Shown here piece after piece: positions 45,600 through 53,562 of a stretch of 64,000 nucleotides of DNA (position 1 is its first letter; each line of letters starts with the position of its first letter). Source of the DNA: JAYVJH01 sp043777595 (GTDB lineage: Bacteria > Bacteroidota > Bacteroidia > Cytophagales > Spirosomataceae); NCBI GenBank assembly GCA_043777595.1, contig JAYWHT010000114.1, positions 21,973 through 85,972 of the forward strand, read 5' to 3'. The notes below the pieces were generated by a model. The model made no database searches. It was given only the letters and a program-made list of their open reading frames with translations, and had not been told where the DNA came from. Position numbers and translations under genes: made by a program.

Positions 45600-46316
45600 A
45601 TGAAAAAATTACTTTTAATTGCTGCATTGTTTATTGTAGTAGCCGCACAAGCCCAAACTGCCGACGAAATAGTAGCCAAACACATCGAAGCCCGTGGAGG
45701 CGCAGCAGCCTTCGCAACACTCAAAACTGTGAAAATGGAATGTACGCTTGCCGTAGCAGGTATCGAAGCACCGACCAAAATTACTGTTATCAATGGCCGC
45801 GCGCACCGCATGGACGTATCGGCGATGGGCAACGAAATAACGACTGTAATAGATGGCTCAACGGGCTGGGGTATCAATCCGATGGGTGGTAGTGGCAAGC
45901 CCGAAGCTACCGCCGCCGAATCGCTAAAAGGTGCTGCAACCCAAACAGACCTGAGTGCTGGCTTGCTTGACTACAAAGAAAAAGGTAGTACGGTTGAGCT
46001 ATTGGGTTCTGAAAAAATAATGACTGGCGATGCTTTCAAAATAAAACTGACACTGAAAGACGGTGCCGTGATGACACACTACATCGATGCCAAAACGTTT
46101 TATATTGTGCAGACCAAGGCCAAAATGAATTTGGGAGGCGCAGACTTTGAAGCCGATATAATTTATGCAGGCCACAAAGCAGTCGATGGTATTGTTTTTC
46201 CGATGATTCAGGAAATAACCAATCACCCACAGTTTGGCTCAATGATTAGTACCTATACTAAAATTGAAGTCAATCCAACAGTTGATGAGTCGGTTTTTAT
46301 GATGCCGAAAAATTAG
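45600..46316 (+). CDS. LolA-like outer-membrane lipoprotein-sorting protein
   Basis: A 238-residue periplasmic protein with signal peptide (LLLIAALFIVVAAQA-Q) and a half-barrel fold of the LolA/LppX type: ADEIVAKHIEARGGAAAFAT, followed by strands such as KLTLKDGAVMTHYIDAKTF and DGIVFPMIQEITNHPQ and the terminal KIEVNPTVDESVFMMPK. Bacteroidota members of this class carry or sense lipids; the cargo is not known. Alone on the plus strand, 100 bases before the glycosyltransferase gene. Confidence 0.82.
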   Translation: MKKLLLIAALFIVVAAQAQTADEIVAKHIEARGGAAAFATLKTVKMECTLAVAGIEAPTKITVINGRAHRMDVSAMGNEITTVIDGSTGWGINPMGGSGKPEATAAESLKGAATQTDLSAGLLDYKEKGSTVELLGSEKIMTGDAFKIKLTLKDGAVMTHYIDAKTFYIVQTKAKMNLGGADFEADIIYAGHKAVDGIVFPMIQEITNHPQFGSMISTYTKIEVNPTVDESVFMMPKN

Positions 46317-46416
46317 GAAACAGAAATCTGGAATCAGTAAAAAAATCAAGTAGGTCTTTGCTCAAAGCGAAGACTTGCTTTCGTACACTCTATTTCTAAA
46401 ATCTAACATCAAAAAA

Positions 46417-47178
46417 ATGCTACTAAGTGTTGTCATTCCAGCCTACAACGAGCAAGATTCCCTGCCCGATACCCTGCGGTCGCTTCATGGTACGTTGAAC
46501 AAATATAATATTCCACACGAAATATGCGTAACCAACGACAACTCCAAAGACAATACGGTGGCCGTATTGGCTGAGTTGGCCAAAGAAATTCCGACATTGG
46601 TTTGCTTCACCAATCTCGGCCCCAATGGCTTTGGTTATGCCGTTCGGTATGGTTTGGAGCGTTTTAGTGGCGACTGTGTGGCGGTTTTTATGGCCGATAT
46701 GTCGGACGACCCCGAAGATTTGGTAAAATATTATTATAAAATGCTCGAAGGCAACTACGATGCCGTTTTTGGCTCTCGTTGGATAAAAGGCGGCAAAGTG
46801 ATAGACTATCCGATGCTAAAAAAATACATCAATCGATTGGCCAATTTTATTATCAGAACCACGATGGGTATCAAATACGACGACACGACCAATGCCTTTA
46901 AACTTTATAAACGAGAGACAATGGAGGGACTAAAACCGTTTTTGGCTCCACACTTCAACCTCACGCTCGAGCTACCACTCAAAGCAATGGTACGTGGTTA
47001 CAGTTATGCTGTTGTGCCTAATAGTTGGACAAATCGTAAGTATGGTGAGTCTAAACTCAAAATCAAAGAAATGGGCAGCCGTTATTTTTTTATTTTGATG
47101 TATTGTTTGGTCGAAAAACATTTTGCTCGTGGTGATTTCAATAAAGCAAAAAATAACGTCAAGCCAGTGAGTAGATAA
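46417..47178 (+). CDS. Family 2 glycosyltransferase (dolichol-phosphate-mannose synthase-like)
   Basis: A 253-residue GT2 enzyme of the DPM1/GtrB class, which moves a sugar from NDP-sugar to polyprenyl phosphate. It has SVVIPAYNEQDSLPDTLRSL at the N-terminus, the DNSKDNTV motif, FMADMSDDPEDL as the DxD-like site and NRKYGESKLKIKEMGSRY near the end. No C-terminal membrane helices are evident. The ATG at 46417 is chosen; an imperfect hairpin (aagtaggtctttgct/aaagcgaagacttgctt) spans 46348-46380 just upstream. Confidence 0.88.
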   Translation: MLLSVVIPAYNEQDSLPDTLRSLHGTLNKYNIPHEICVTNDNSKDNTVAVLAELAKEIPTLVCFTNLGPNGFGYAVRYGLERFSGDCVAVFMADMSDDPEDLVKYYYKMLEGNYDAVFGSRWIKGGKVIDYPMLKKYINRLANFIIRTTMGIKYDDTTNAFKLYKRETMEGLKPFLAPHFNLTLELPLKAMVRGYSYAVVPNSWTNRKYGESKLKIKEMGSRYFFILMYCLVEKHFARGDFNKAKNNVKPVSR

Positions 47179-47205
47179 AATACCCATCAGCTCGACGATA
47201 AAGCC

Positions 47206-47633
47206 TTAGCCCTCATAAATGTTTTGAATGGTGTATTCTTTGGGGTCGCAAAAACCCGTAATTATTTCAGCGCCAGCCATTGCCCAAGGGTGGCCGTCTA
47301 TTTTGCCGTCTTCGTTTTTTTTAAATCCTATAAAAATCTGGTAACGAACGACATAAATCGAAAAAGTAAGTTGGCCTGATATGCCTGATGTCGGCATACA
47401 TTTGGCCACCAAACGGACTTATTGACCACAAAAATTGCCCACCTGATGTCAGCTATTAGCTGCTTGTCTGTTACTTTCGATTGTCGATTAACACCTTCGA
47501 AACGAGCATGTTGTTTAAAAAACCGCATTGCCAGCCAGCCATACAACGACAGGCTCGCCGCCAATAAAACCAACCACTTGCGGCGAGGTGTGAGGGTGTA
47601 AAATGAGGTTGTTGTTTTTAATATTGTGTTCAT
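47206..47633 (-). pseudogene. Lasso peptide biosynthesis B2 (McjB-like) protein, frameshifted
   Basis: Two overlapping fragments in different frames make up a B2 transglutaminase-like protein, which trims the lasso precursor leader. The first (from 47633) has a membrane segment (KWLVLLAASLSLYGWLAM) and the Cys region ADIRWAIFVVNKSVWWPNVC then RHQAYQANLLF, which parallels the PWxSxCLxQAL motif. The second (ending 47206) has YQIFIGFKKNEDGKIDGHPW with the His of the catalytic triad, then AMAGAEIITGF. The frame changes around 47345, where the two halves meet. Downstream of the broken asparagine synthetase-like gene on the same strand. Match to the family is from pattern, unverified by search. Confidence 0.7.
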
Positions 47634-47646
47634 TTATTCTAAAAAA

Positions 47647-49030
47647 TCAATATCCCGCTTGTTCCAAAAAACAGCCAATCATCAGTGTTTTCAGAATGGT
47701 TTGAGGGTAAAGTAGGTCTTTGTTTTTGCTGACTGTCAGGGCTTGCAAGTCGGATTGTAGTTTTTTGGTATCCATCAAATTACTAAAAGTATCGTTTTTG
47801 CAAACCTGAACTAACAAATCAGTGATGGTCTGCTGCTCGGCTGTGGCACGGTAGTAATGTTGGCAGATTGTAAGCCTTTTTTCTTTTCAAATAGTACTTC
47901 ATCGGGCAGGCGGTTTTTCGTCAGGCGCCTCAAAACTTGCTTGCCGTTACCTTTTTTATCAAAAAATACTTCATTAGGTATCGAAAGACAATATTCCAAA
48001 ACTCGTTTGTCGGCAGTAGGGCCACGTTTTTCGACGCCGTAACAATGCCCCGATTTTGCCCCAAACATACATTTGCTGTTGCTACCCACTACCAAAATAT
48101 GCAACATACCTGCGTTGGCGTTGGGGTAATATGGGCTAAATCCTTGGTTGCTTTTATGGTTGTTTTCTAAAAGTTGCCACTTTGCTATCACGTTTTTTTG
48201 CAAATGAAGCGTGTTTTTGATGTAATCTTCGAGGCTATTGCTACGGCTATATACTCTTGAAAATATTGAAGTGCAATAGGTTTGAGTACTCCCGTTTTAA
48301 TTAGTTTTTTAGGATTTGCCAAAAAACTGGGGTGCGTCAGCGGTAGCAAGTAGTCAATGCCCTTTAACGAAATACTTGAGTTACCGTTTTTGCCCGTAAG
48401 CAGCGTACCGTAGCCCTCACGTTGGGCGGTTTCCATAATATCAACGAGCCAGTAGGCATTGCCCGCCGCATGAATAAGCGCATCGTGGCTATTTATAATT
48501 TTCAAAAAACCCTCAGATGGCGACAAGTGGCTCGAACTCAAATAAGTAGGATCGATATGGCCAGATGCGCACACGGTGGCCGCCATAAACGGGCTTTCGT
48601 CTAACACCTGCTGCTATTGTTTTTGTTGTTTGAGTTCGTTTTTAAAGAGCGGTACATGGCTAAAAGTAGGTAGCCGTTTGCCTTATTTGGCCAATAGCTC
48701 GGCAGCCAAAAACGATACCGTACTTGAATCTAAGCCTCCGCTCAACATTGAGGCCACGGGCTTGTGGTTTCGCAGGCGAGTATTGATGGCCTCGGTTAGT
48801 ATTTCTCGTAGTTCTTCGGAGTAGTCTTGGGGTTTTTTGCGGTAAATTGGCTCAATGTTTTCGAGAAACCAGTAGCGTTTTCGATAATTCAGTAGGTATA
48901 TATCCTATTTCAATATTGATAGCTTCAATTAGCGACGGTTACCCAATACAGCAGGTAATTCAATACTTGATTGAACCGGCAAGCCATAGGCTTGGTAGTA
49001 ATACAATATGGCCTGAGTTTTTCTTTAACG
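47647..49030 (-). pseudogene. Asparagine-synthetase-like (lasso cyclase McjC-type) gene, decayed
   Basis: Remains of a glutamine-dependent asparagine synthetase-type protein. Reading downstream on the minus strand: LYYYQAYGLPVQSSIELPAV (amidotransferase end), IGYIPTE, an apparent internal deletion, RYWFLENIEPIYRKK, the PPi-loop SMLSGGLDSSTVSFLAAELL, DESPFMAATVCASGHIDPTY, TLLTGKNGNSSIS, GVEKRGPTADKRVLEYCLS, and a C-terminal KTLMIGCFLEQAGY ending at 47647. In-frame TAA at 48683-48685, TAG at 48614-48616, a frameshift near 48200, one near 47860, and others upstream. In lasso loci this protein closes the macrolactam. 49031-49246 holds no recognisable gene. Confidence 0.75.
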
Positions 49031-49246
49031 TTACACAAATGATGTTATCTTATCTGAAGGGGAAATATGTATTTGATTAGCCATCGAAACCAAGTGGTTA
49101 CGTTTATGTAGTCTGGCGTTGTGAGTTGGGTATAATGCTTTTAATCAATACGTTATCAAAACAAAAACACTGGCTTGGCTTTTTATAGTTACTAAAAAAT
49201 GTTCTATTGTATTTCTTAGACTACTGAGCATTTATCAACAATCGTC

Positions 49247-49375
49247 TCACCGAATGGCAAACTCAATGAGTTGTTCGATTGTGAAGCCGTCACCTTCTCG
49301 TTTGAGAATGGCCTCGACATTTTTTTCGGTGGTAGGTTTTGGAATACCTACTATAACGAGTGCTGCCAGGGCTTT
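49247..49375 (-). pseudogene. ruvA remnant, domain III only
   Basis: The last 42 codons encode KALAALVIVGIPKPTTEKNV, then EAILKREGDGFTIEQLIEFAIR, which matches the C-terminal domain III of RuvA (contacts RuvB) and ends in a normal stop. Domains I and II are missing: at the upstream boundary the frame runs straight into the palindromic element at 49376-49552. A stand-alone 42-residue piece cannot bind Holliday junctions, so this is a fragment. A full ruvA is presumably elsewhere. Confidence 0.7.
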
Positions 49376-49552
49376 ATACAATCGCTTGGCTCTACCGAGT
49401 AACGACCACCAAGCGGCCTCTGGCCGATAATGTTTTATACTAACAGTCTCATCAATTTGGCTCAATACAGTCGAAATATTACACAACATTCGGCCAGAGG
49501 CCGCTCGATGGTCGCCACTCGGTAGAACCAAGCGACTGTAATAGACCACAGG
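49376..49552. repeat. Long imperfect palindrome (element B), 177 bp
   Basis: The left arm begins tacaatcgcttggctctacc and the right arm ends with its near complement, ggtagaaccaagcgactgta; the inner arms aagcggcctctggccgataa and cattcggccagaggccgctc also pair. Ends share cgcttgg and ctaccgagt with element A (22260-22410) but the interior differs. It separates the ruvA fragment from the XRE regulator gene. Confidence 0.8.
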
Positions 49553-49567
49553 GTAAAATATTTTTGA

Positions 49568-49984
49568 TTACCCTTTGTCCTTCAACTGCTTATTTTCTTC
49601 AATAAGTTGCTGGTTTAGAGTCATCAGCATTTCTATTTGTTTGAGTAGTTGCGTGTTTTGGGTTTGGGCTTGTTGTATGGCCGTTTGTTCTTCGGGGCTG
49701 GTTTTTGGATTTTCTATTGTGCCGTTATTTACTCCTGTTGCTTTGTCTTTTACTTCTTTGATGTTATACTTTTTTTCGCCATGAGTTAGCATTTCTACCA
49801 AGTCCATGTTGAAGGCTTTGGTGAGTTTTTCGATGTGGTCGGCGTTGATTGTTGTTGTGCTGTTTTCTATTTTGCGATATGCCTCTGTACTCAAACCTAT
49901 GTCAAAGGTAATGTTTGACAGTGTCAAATCTTTATCTTTTCTAATTTTGCGAAGTTTTCCTTGAAGGTTTTTAAGTGTTGTCAT
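49568..49984 (-). CDS. XRE-family regulator with coiled-coil tail
   Basis: A 138-residue DNA-binding protein: helix-turn-helix (KLRKIRKDKDLTLSNITFDI, GLSTEAYRKIENSTTTINAD, KLTKAFNMDLVEML), a Thr/Asn/Pro-rich linker, and a Gln-rich coiled coil (QTQNTQLLKQIEMLMTLNQQ, LIEENKQLKDKG) likely for dimerisation. It is divergent from the double-glycine peptide genes, with a 262-base intergenic region that must contain both promoters. Regulation of the export island by this protein is inferred from position. Confidence 0.8.
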   Translation of the reverse strand: MTTLKNLQGKLRKIRKDKDLTLSNITFDIGLSTEAYRKIENSTTTINADHIEKLTKAFNMDLVEMLTHGEKKYNIKEVKDKATGVNNGTIENPKTSPEEQTAIQQAQTQNTQLLKQIEMLMTLNQQLIEENKQLKDKG

Positions 49985-50246
49985 ATTGCTCTGTGAAGAC
50001 GTGTTAAGTAGGTGGTGCTACGCTAAAACTCAAAAGTAGTAGAATTATTAACTTAACTGTTAGGAAAGCAAATAGTTTTTGTATAAAATTGTAAAATAGC
50101 ACGAAAATATTGTAATTTACAACTATAAGTAGTTTGTAAGACAGATAGAACAAGCGTAGTTTGCACCAACCAAACACTACAAGCAACTGCAGAGGCTTAT
50201 AAGGTTTGGGATAACAGTTTCTAAAACCAAAAAAACAATTACTATT

Positions 50247-50510
50247 ATGACTTTACAATTAGAAAATTACGGAGTGAGTGAACTCTCGCACTCAGAGCAG
50301 CAAGAGACAGATGGGGGAATTATTCCTGTGGTTATAGGCATCGTTGTGGGTATCGGTATGCTTTTATCAAGTTGTCAAAGTGGAAACGGCAACCAAATTC
50401 AAGTAGGCGGGAAAAATAATAAACAAACTACAAGTGCGGACAGCTCCAAAGCCTCTGCAGATAGTAGTAGCCTTCATTTGCACGGACACGTTTCTATTCC
50501 AGCCAAATAA
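50247..50510 (+). CDS. Double-glycine leader peptide 1 (candidate exported peptide)
   Basis: An 87-residue precursor. The leader MTLQLENYGVSELSHSEQQE ends TDGG (residues 21-24) in the style of bacteriocin leaders cut by C39 peptidases. The 63-residue core starts with a hydrophobic Gly-rich helix (IIPVVIGIVVGIGMLL), then SSC (Cys43), GNGNQIQVGGKNN, and a Ser/Ala/Asp-rich hydrophilic tail ending HLHGHVSIPAK. The LLSSC piece also fits a lipobox. Shares the leader type and the SSCxxGxGNxIQVGGxNN motif with the next gene. Substrate of the PCAT encoded 3 kb downstream is inferred. Confidence 0.8.
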   Translation: MTLQLENYGVSELSHSEQQETDGGIIPVVIGIVVGIGMLLSSCQSGNGNQIQVGGKNNKQTTSADSSKASADSSSLHLHGHVSIPAK

Positions 50511-50521
50511 TTATTCGATAT

Positions 50522-50788
50522 ATGAAACTTAATAATCAGATAGATGATTTTTTGGAAGTGGTTGAGTTGTCGGATGAAGAACTAAAAACTGTTAATGGCG
50601 GTTTTGTGCCACTTTTAATTATTGCAGGTATTGCATTATTAGCCAGTAGTTGTACTAATGGAAGTGGAAATAATATTCAAGTCGGTGGTACCAACAATAG
50701 TCAAACAAACATAAATTGTGGAAACTGCGACAGTATTACAGTCAAATCTAAACCTAACGGTGACAAAGTATATGTTATCCATCGTTAG
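50522..50788 (+). CDS. Double-glycine leader peptide 2 (candidate exported peptide)
   Basis: An 88-residue precursor, 11 bases after peptide 1. Leader DFLEVVELSDEELKTVNGG ends with Gly26-Gly27. The core has a hydrophobic segment (FVPLLIIAGIALLA), SSC (Cys44), GSGNNIQVGGTNNSQTN, then a Cys66-x-x-Cys69 pair (NCGNCDSI) and a basic end VKSKPNGDKVYVIHR. It is homologous to peptide 1 in the middle but differs in both tails, as in two-component bacteriocins. Function as antimicrobial or signal is not shown. Confidence 0.8.
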   Translation: MKLNNQIDDFLEVVELSDEELKTVNGGFVPLLIIAGIALLASSCTNGSGNNIQVGGTNNSQTNINCGNCDSITVKSKPNGDKVYVIHR

Positions 50789-50796
50789 CTAAAAAT

Positions 50797-50845
50797 TAGG
50801 TCGAGTATAAAGTAATTGGCTACCAAATACTCTATACTCGACCTA
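50797..50845 (+). promoter_or_regulatory. 13-bp hairpin between the peptide and transporter genes
   Basis: Arms taggtcgagtata (50797-50809) and tatactcgaccta (50833-50845) pair perfectly across 23 bases. There is no T-run, so it is more likely an attenuator or mRNA-processing stem that separates high peptide expression from low transporter expression than a full terminator. Confidence 0.6.
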
Positions 50846-50865
50846 TATTCGTAGTAACTCTTAAA

Positions 50866-51528
50866 ATGAAAAAAATACACATTCTACCATTACTTCTACT
50901 GTTTTCTATTTTTGTAGACTTTTCGTCTACATATTACTTTACGCCTGACTTAAAAAATGAAGCCAACTTGTTTGTTGTAAAATATGATTTTGGCTGGACT
51001 GGTCTTCTCATAGCAGTATTGAGTTTAGACTTTATAACGGTCGGGCTCTATTATTATCATGCGCTATTTTTTAAATATAAAATTGTACACATAAAACCGT
51101 CGACTTTTAAGAGTTATTATGATTTTTGCTTAAATCACAATTACGATACTTTGTTTTATCAAAAGTGTCGATATAGTCACTATTTAAGATTCATAGCAAA
51201 TATCGGGGGCTTTTTTTGGATTCGTATTGTAATTGTACAGAAGTTATTTTTTGCATTTGGAAACACCCTTAACGGATTGAGTATTAGGTATTATAAGTAT
51301 GTTCTAATATCTCAAAACACAAATGAACAAGTCTATAAAGTTACGCCCACAAAATCACCTTTTGCTAAGGATTCTTTCATAGAACAAATTATCATAAATT
51401 GGGTCTTAAATGAGGCTACCATTGAAGACGTATGGTTCAATACATTTATAGTTTGCTTTATTTTTATATTACTTGCGATATTTATCAAGAAAGAGAAGCA
51501 CAAAGTTGATGTAAGCATACTAATGTGA
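50866..51528 (+). CDS. Membrane protein of the export island, paralogue 1
   Basis: A 220-residue protein with several membrane segments: N-terminal ILPLLLLFSIFVDFSSTYYF, GLLIAVLSLDFITVGLYYYH, IANIGGFFWIRIVIVQKLFF, and C-terminal FIVCFIFILLAIFIKK. It shares with the next gene the pattern STYYxTPDLKNExNxxVVKY and FWIR. No known family is recognised. Position just downstream of peptide precursors suggests an immunity or export-assistance role (inference). AT-rich compared with the HlyD gene. The next gene starts with GTG inside its last codons. Confidence 0.75.
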   Translation: MKKIHILPLLLLFSIFVDFSSTYYFTPDLKNEANLFVVKYDFGWTGLLIAVLSLDFITVGLYYYHALFFKYKIVHIKPSTFKSYYDFCLNHNYDTLFYQKCRYSHYLRFIANIGGFFWIRIVIVQKLFFAFGNTLNGLSIRYYKYVLISQNTNEQVYKVTPTKSPFAKDSFIEQIIINWVLNEATIEDVWFNTFIVCFIFILLAIFIKKEKHKVDVSILM

Positions 51529-52214
51529 AAAAAGATAAAATATATTTCTGGCCGATCGTTTTTATCTGTTTAACTATAATAGATATGCTATCAACCTATT
51601 ATGTTACACCAGATTTAAAAAATGAAGGAAATCCAGTTGTCATAAAATATAATTTATCATGGTTGGGATTTTTAGGATTTATCTCTTTTGCCAATATATT
51701 TTGGATAGGGCTATATTTTTTTCACTATTATGGTTTTAGGTATTTGTTCGTTGGGAAAATAAAACCATCGGTTCAAAATTATTTATTTTCCTATCTATTT
51801 AATCAATTTCCAGAAACTTCGTATAAAACACTAATCAATAATCCTCTTTTATTAGTTGAATCATTGGTTTATGCTGTGTCGAATTTTTGGGGTTATTTCT
51901 GGATACGTGTGCTGTGCTACACCAAACTATATGCCATCGTCGATAATTTTATTTGGGGGTTTTTTGAAAGACATTTTCGGGTAGATATAAGTAAAAATGC
52001 TTATATATTTGATGGTAAATCTTTTATCAAAAAAAATGATTTCATAGTCGAATTGATAGTAAAACATATCCACTATAATAATCACTTTGACAATAACTGG
52101 TTTCCTATTGTTAATAACCTGCTGATGTTTTTTATATTTATTTCTTTTATATTCTTCGAGAAGAAGCGCATGGATAAACTACCACTAAACTTAATAAAAT
52201 TAGACAATGAATAG
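51525..52214 (+). CDS. Membrane protein of the export island, paralogue 2
   Basis: A 229-residue protein starting with GTG at 51525, overlapping the previous stop by 4 bases. Membrane segments: IYFWPIVFICLTIIDMLSTY, WLGFLGFISFANIFWIGLYF, FWGYFWIRVLCYTKLYAIVD and near the C-terminus NNLLMFFIFISFIFFEKK. It is a divergent copy of the preceding protein (STYYVTPDLKNEGNPVVIKY motif). Tight coupling suggests they work as a pair. Unknown family. Confidence 0.75.
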   Translation: MKKDKIYFWPIVFICLTIIDMLSTYYVTPDLKNEGNPVVIKYNLSWLGFLGFISFANIFWIGLYFFHYYGFRYLFVGKIKPSVQNYLFSYLFNQFPETSYKTLINNPLLLVESLVYAVSNFWGYFWIRVLCYTKLYAIVDNFIWGFFERHFRVDISKNAYIFDGKSFIKKNDFIVELIVKHIHYNNHFDNNWFPIVNNLLMFFIFISFIFFEKKRMDKLPLNLIKLDNE

Positions 52215-52326
52215 CTGGTTTTTAATCATCGGGGCATTGTCCTTGGGGCTTTATGTGAGCAAAAGAAAAAAATGGCTATTGGTATTAGGGCTATTATATA
52301 TTTCTTATTTCGTTATCACTCGATGA
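52207..52326 (+). CDS. 39-residue membrane peptide
   Basis: A very short frame, MNSWFLIIGALSLGLYVSKR then KKWLLVLGLLYISYFVITR, with two short hydrophobic stretches split by a basic KRKKW turn, as a hairpin in the membrane. Its ATG overlaps the end of the preceding gene by 8 bases and its stop overlaps the HlyD start (ATGA). The continuous coupling on both sides argues that it is translated. Possible immunity peptide or exporter subunit; not known. Confidence 0.6.
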   Translation: MNSWFLIIGALSLGLYVSKRKKWLLVLGLLYISYFVITR

Positions 52327-53510
52327 ACCTCCTCCCCGAAACATTCCTTAACAACACCACACACCTGTACTTGCCAGAAGTGCGGGCGAGGGCGATGTGG
52401 CTCTATGGGATTGTGTTGGGGGCGGTGGTAGGGGCGGCAGTAGCCGCTTTTTTTATTAGGGTCAATGTATCGGTTTCGGCGGCGGGTATGGTGCGGTCGG
52501 TAGCCGAAAAGACCGAGATTCGGCCTTTGGTAGGTGGGCGTGTGCTGGCCGTGGGGGTACGAGAAAACGGCCTCGTGCGTGTGGGCGATACGCTACTGAC
52601 CCTCGCCCCCGACGGCATCGACGAGCGGCTACGCCTCTGCCGCCACCTACAAGCCGAGCGGCAGATGCTTGTAACAGACCTGCGGTTTTTGACCGATGCC
52701 AAAACCGACATCAGCGAAGCCTTGGGCAATCGCCGTTTTCGGTCGTCGCTCTATGCCCAGCAATACAACGAGCTACAAGCCCAACTACAAGAAAACGAAA
52801 TACGCCGCAACAAAGTCGATAAAGAACTACAAGCCGATACTTACCTACACAACGAAAAAGTAATAGCCACCCGTGAGTACGATGCCAAAAAAGCAGAAGA
52901 CGACCAACTATATGAAGAATTTAGGCTACTGATAGAGCGGCGAGTAAGCCAATGGGAGGCCGACCTGAGTAGCAATAGGCTCAATTTGAGCGAGTTGCAG
53001 GCCCAAGAAGCCCAGCTACTCCGTGAGCGAAATATGTACGTGCTACGTGCGCCTGTGAGCGGTACGGTGCAGCAATGGGCTGGCAAATATGAGGGTAGTA
53101 TGGTGCAGAGTGGCGAGGCCTTGGGCATTATCTCGCCCGACTCCAGTCTGTTGGTAGAGTGCTACGTGAAGCCGTCGGACATGGGGCTTATCAAAACAGG
53201 GCAAGACGTAGTGATGCAGCTCGATGCGCTCAATTACCGTGAGTGGGGCTTGGCGCATGGCCGTGTGATAGAGATTTCAAACGATTTTGTGCTGAACGAC
53301 AAACAGCCTGTTTTTAGAATTAAAGCGCAACTACAAACAACGAGCCTCAAACTCAAAAATGGCTACATCGCCCCGCTCAAAAAAGGTATGACCTTACAGG
53401 CTCGGTTTGTGGTAACACGCCGCAGCCTGGCGCAGTTGCTGTTTGATAAGGTAGAAGATTGGCTGGACCCCAGCCCCCTAACCCCCGAAGGGGGAACAAA
53501 AAAACGTTAA
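52323..53510 (+). CDS. HlyD-family membrane fusion protein
   Basis: A 395-residue periplasmic adaptor that bridges an ABC exporter to the outer membrane. It has a single N-terminal membrane helix (WLYGIVLGAVVGAAVAAFFI), the lipoyl half-motifs (VRSVAEKTEIRPLVGGRVLA, YVLRAPVSGTVQQWAGKYEG), a long coiled coil (QYNELQAQLQENEIRRNKVD), and a beta-barrel domain (VECYVKPSDMGLIKTGQDVV). The start is the ATG at 52323, overlapping the previous stop. The last residues SPLTPEGGTKKR come from a GC-rich repeat. GC content is visibly higher than in the two membrane genes before it. Confidence 0.9.
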   Translation: MNLLPETFLNNTTHLYLPEVRARAMWLYGIVLGAVVGAAVAAFFIRVNVSVSAAGMVRSVAEKTEIRPLVGGRVLAVGVRENGLVRVGDTLLTLAPDGIDERLRLCRHLQAERQMLVTDLRFLTDAKTDISEALGNRRFRSSLYAQQYNELQAQLQENEIRRNKVDKELQADTYLHNEKVIATREYDAKKAEDDQLYEEFRLLIERRVSQWEADLSSNRLNLSELQAQEAQLLRERNMYVLRAPVSGTVQQWAGKYEGSMVQSGEALGIISPDSSLLVECYVKPSDMGLIKTGQDVVMQLDALNYREWGLAHGRVIEISNDFVLNDKQPVFRIKAQLQTTSLKLKNGYIAPLKKGMTLQARFVVTRRSLAQLLFDKVEDWLDPSPLTPEGGTKKR

Positions 53511-53562
53511 AAAATATGATAAACCTATTCAAAAACTCTCCCTTCGGGGGTCGGGGGGCTGG
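53470..53562. repeat. GC-rich hairpin element across the HlyD/PCAT junction
   Basis: Left arm ccagccccctaacccccgaa (then ggggga, 53470-53495) and right arm tcccttcgggggtcgggggg (then ctgg, 53539-53562) are near-perfect complements. The loop contains the HlyD stop and the ATG of the transporter gene (53516). The element therefore supplies both the HlyD C-terminus and the transporter N-terminus. Confidence 0.85.

Noticed and set aside
45527..45892. 121-codon frame overlapping the LolA-like gene
   Set aside because: Different frame with no signal; the frame from 45600 has a clear signal peptide and family pattern.
47857..49080. Plus-strand open frames across the lasso relic
   Set aside because: They are antisense shadows of the recognisable minus-strand asparagine-synthetase motifs.
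49247..49549. 100-codon frame as one gene
   Set aside because: Only the last 42 codons match RuvA domain III; the first part is translation of a palindromic element.
53459..53515. Longer N-terminus for the PCAT
   Set aside because: It overlaps the HlyD coding sequence in another frame and encodes repeat DNA; ATG at 53516 fits the peptidase domain better.
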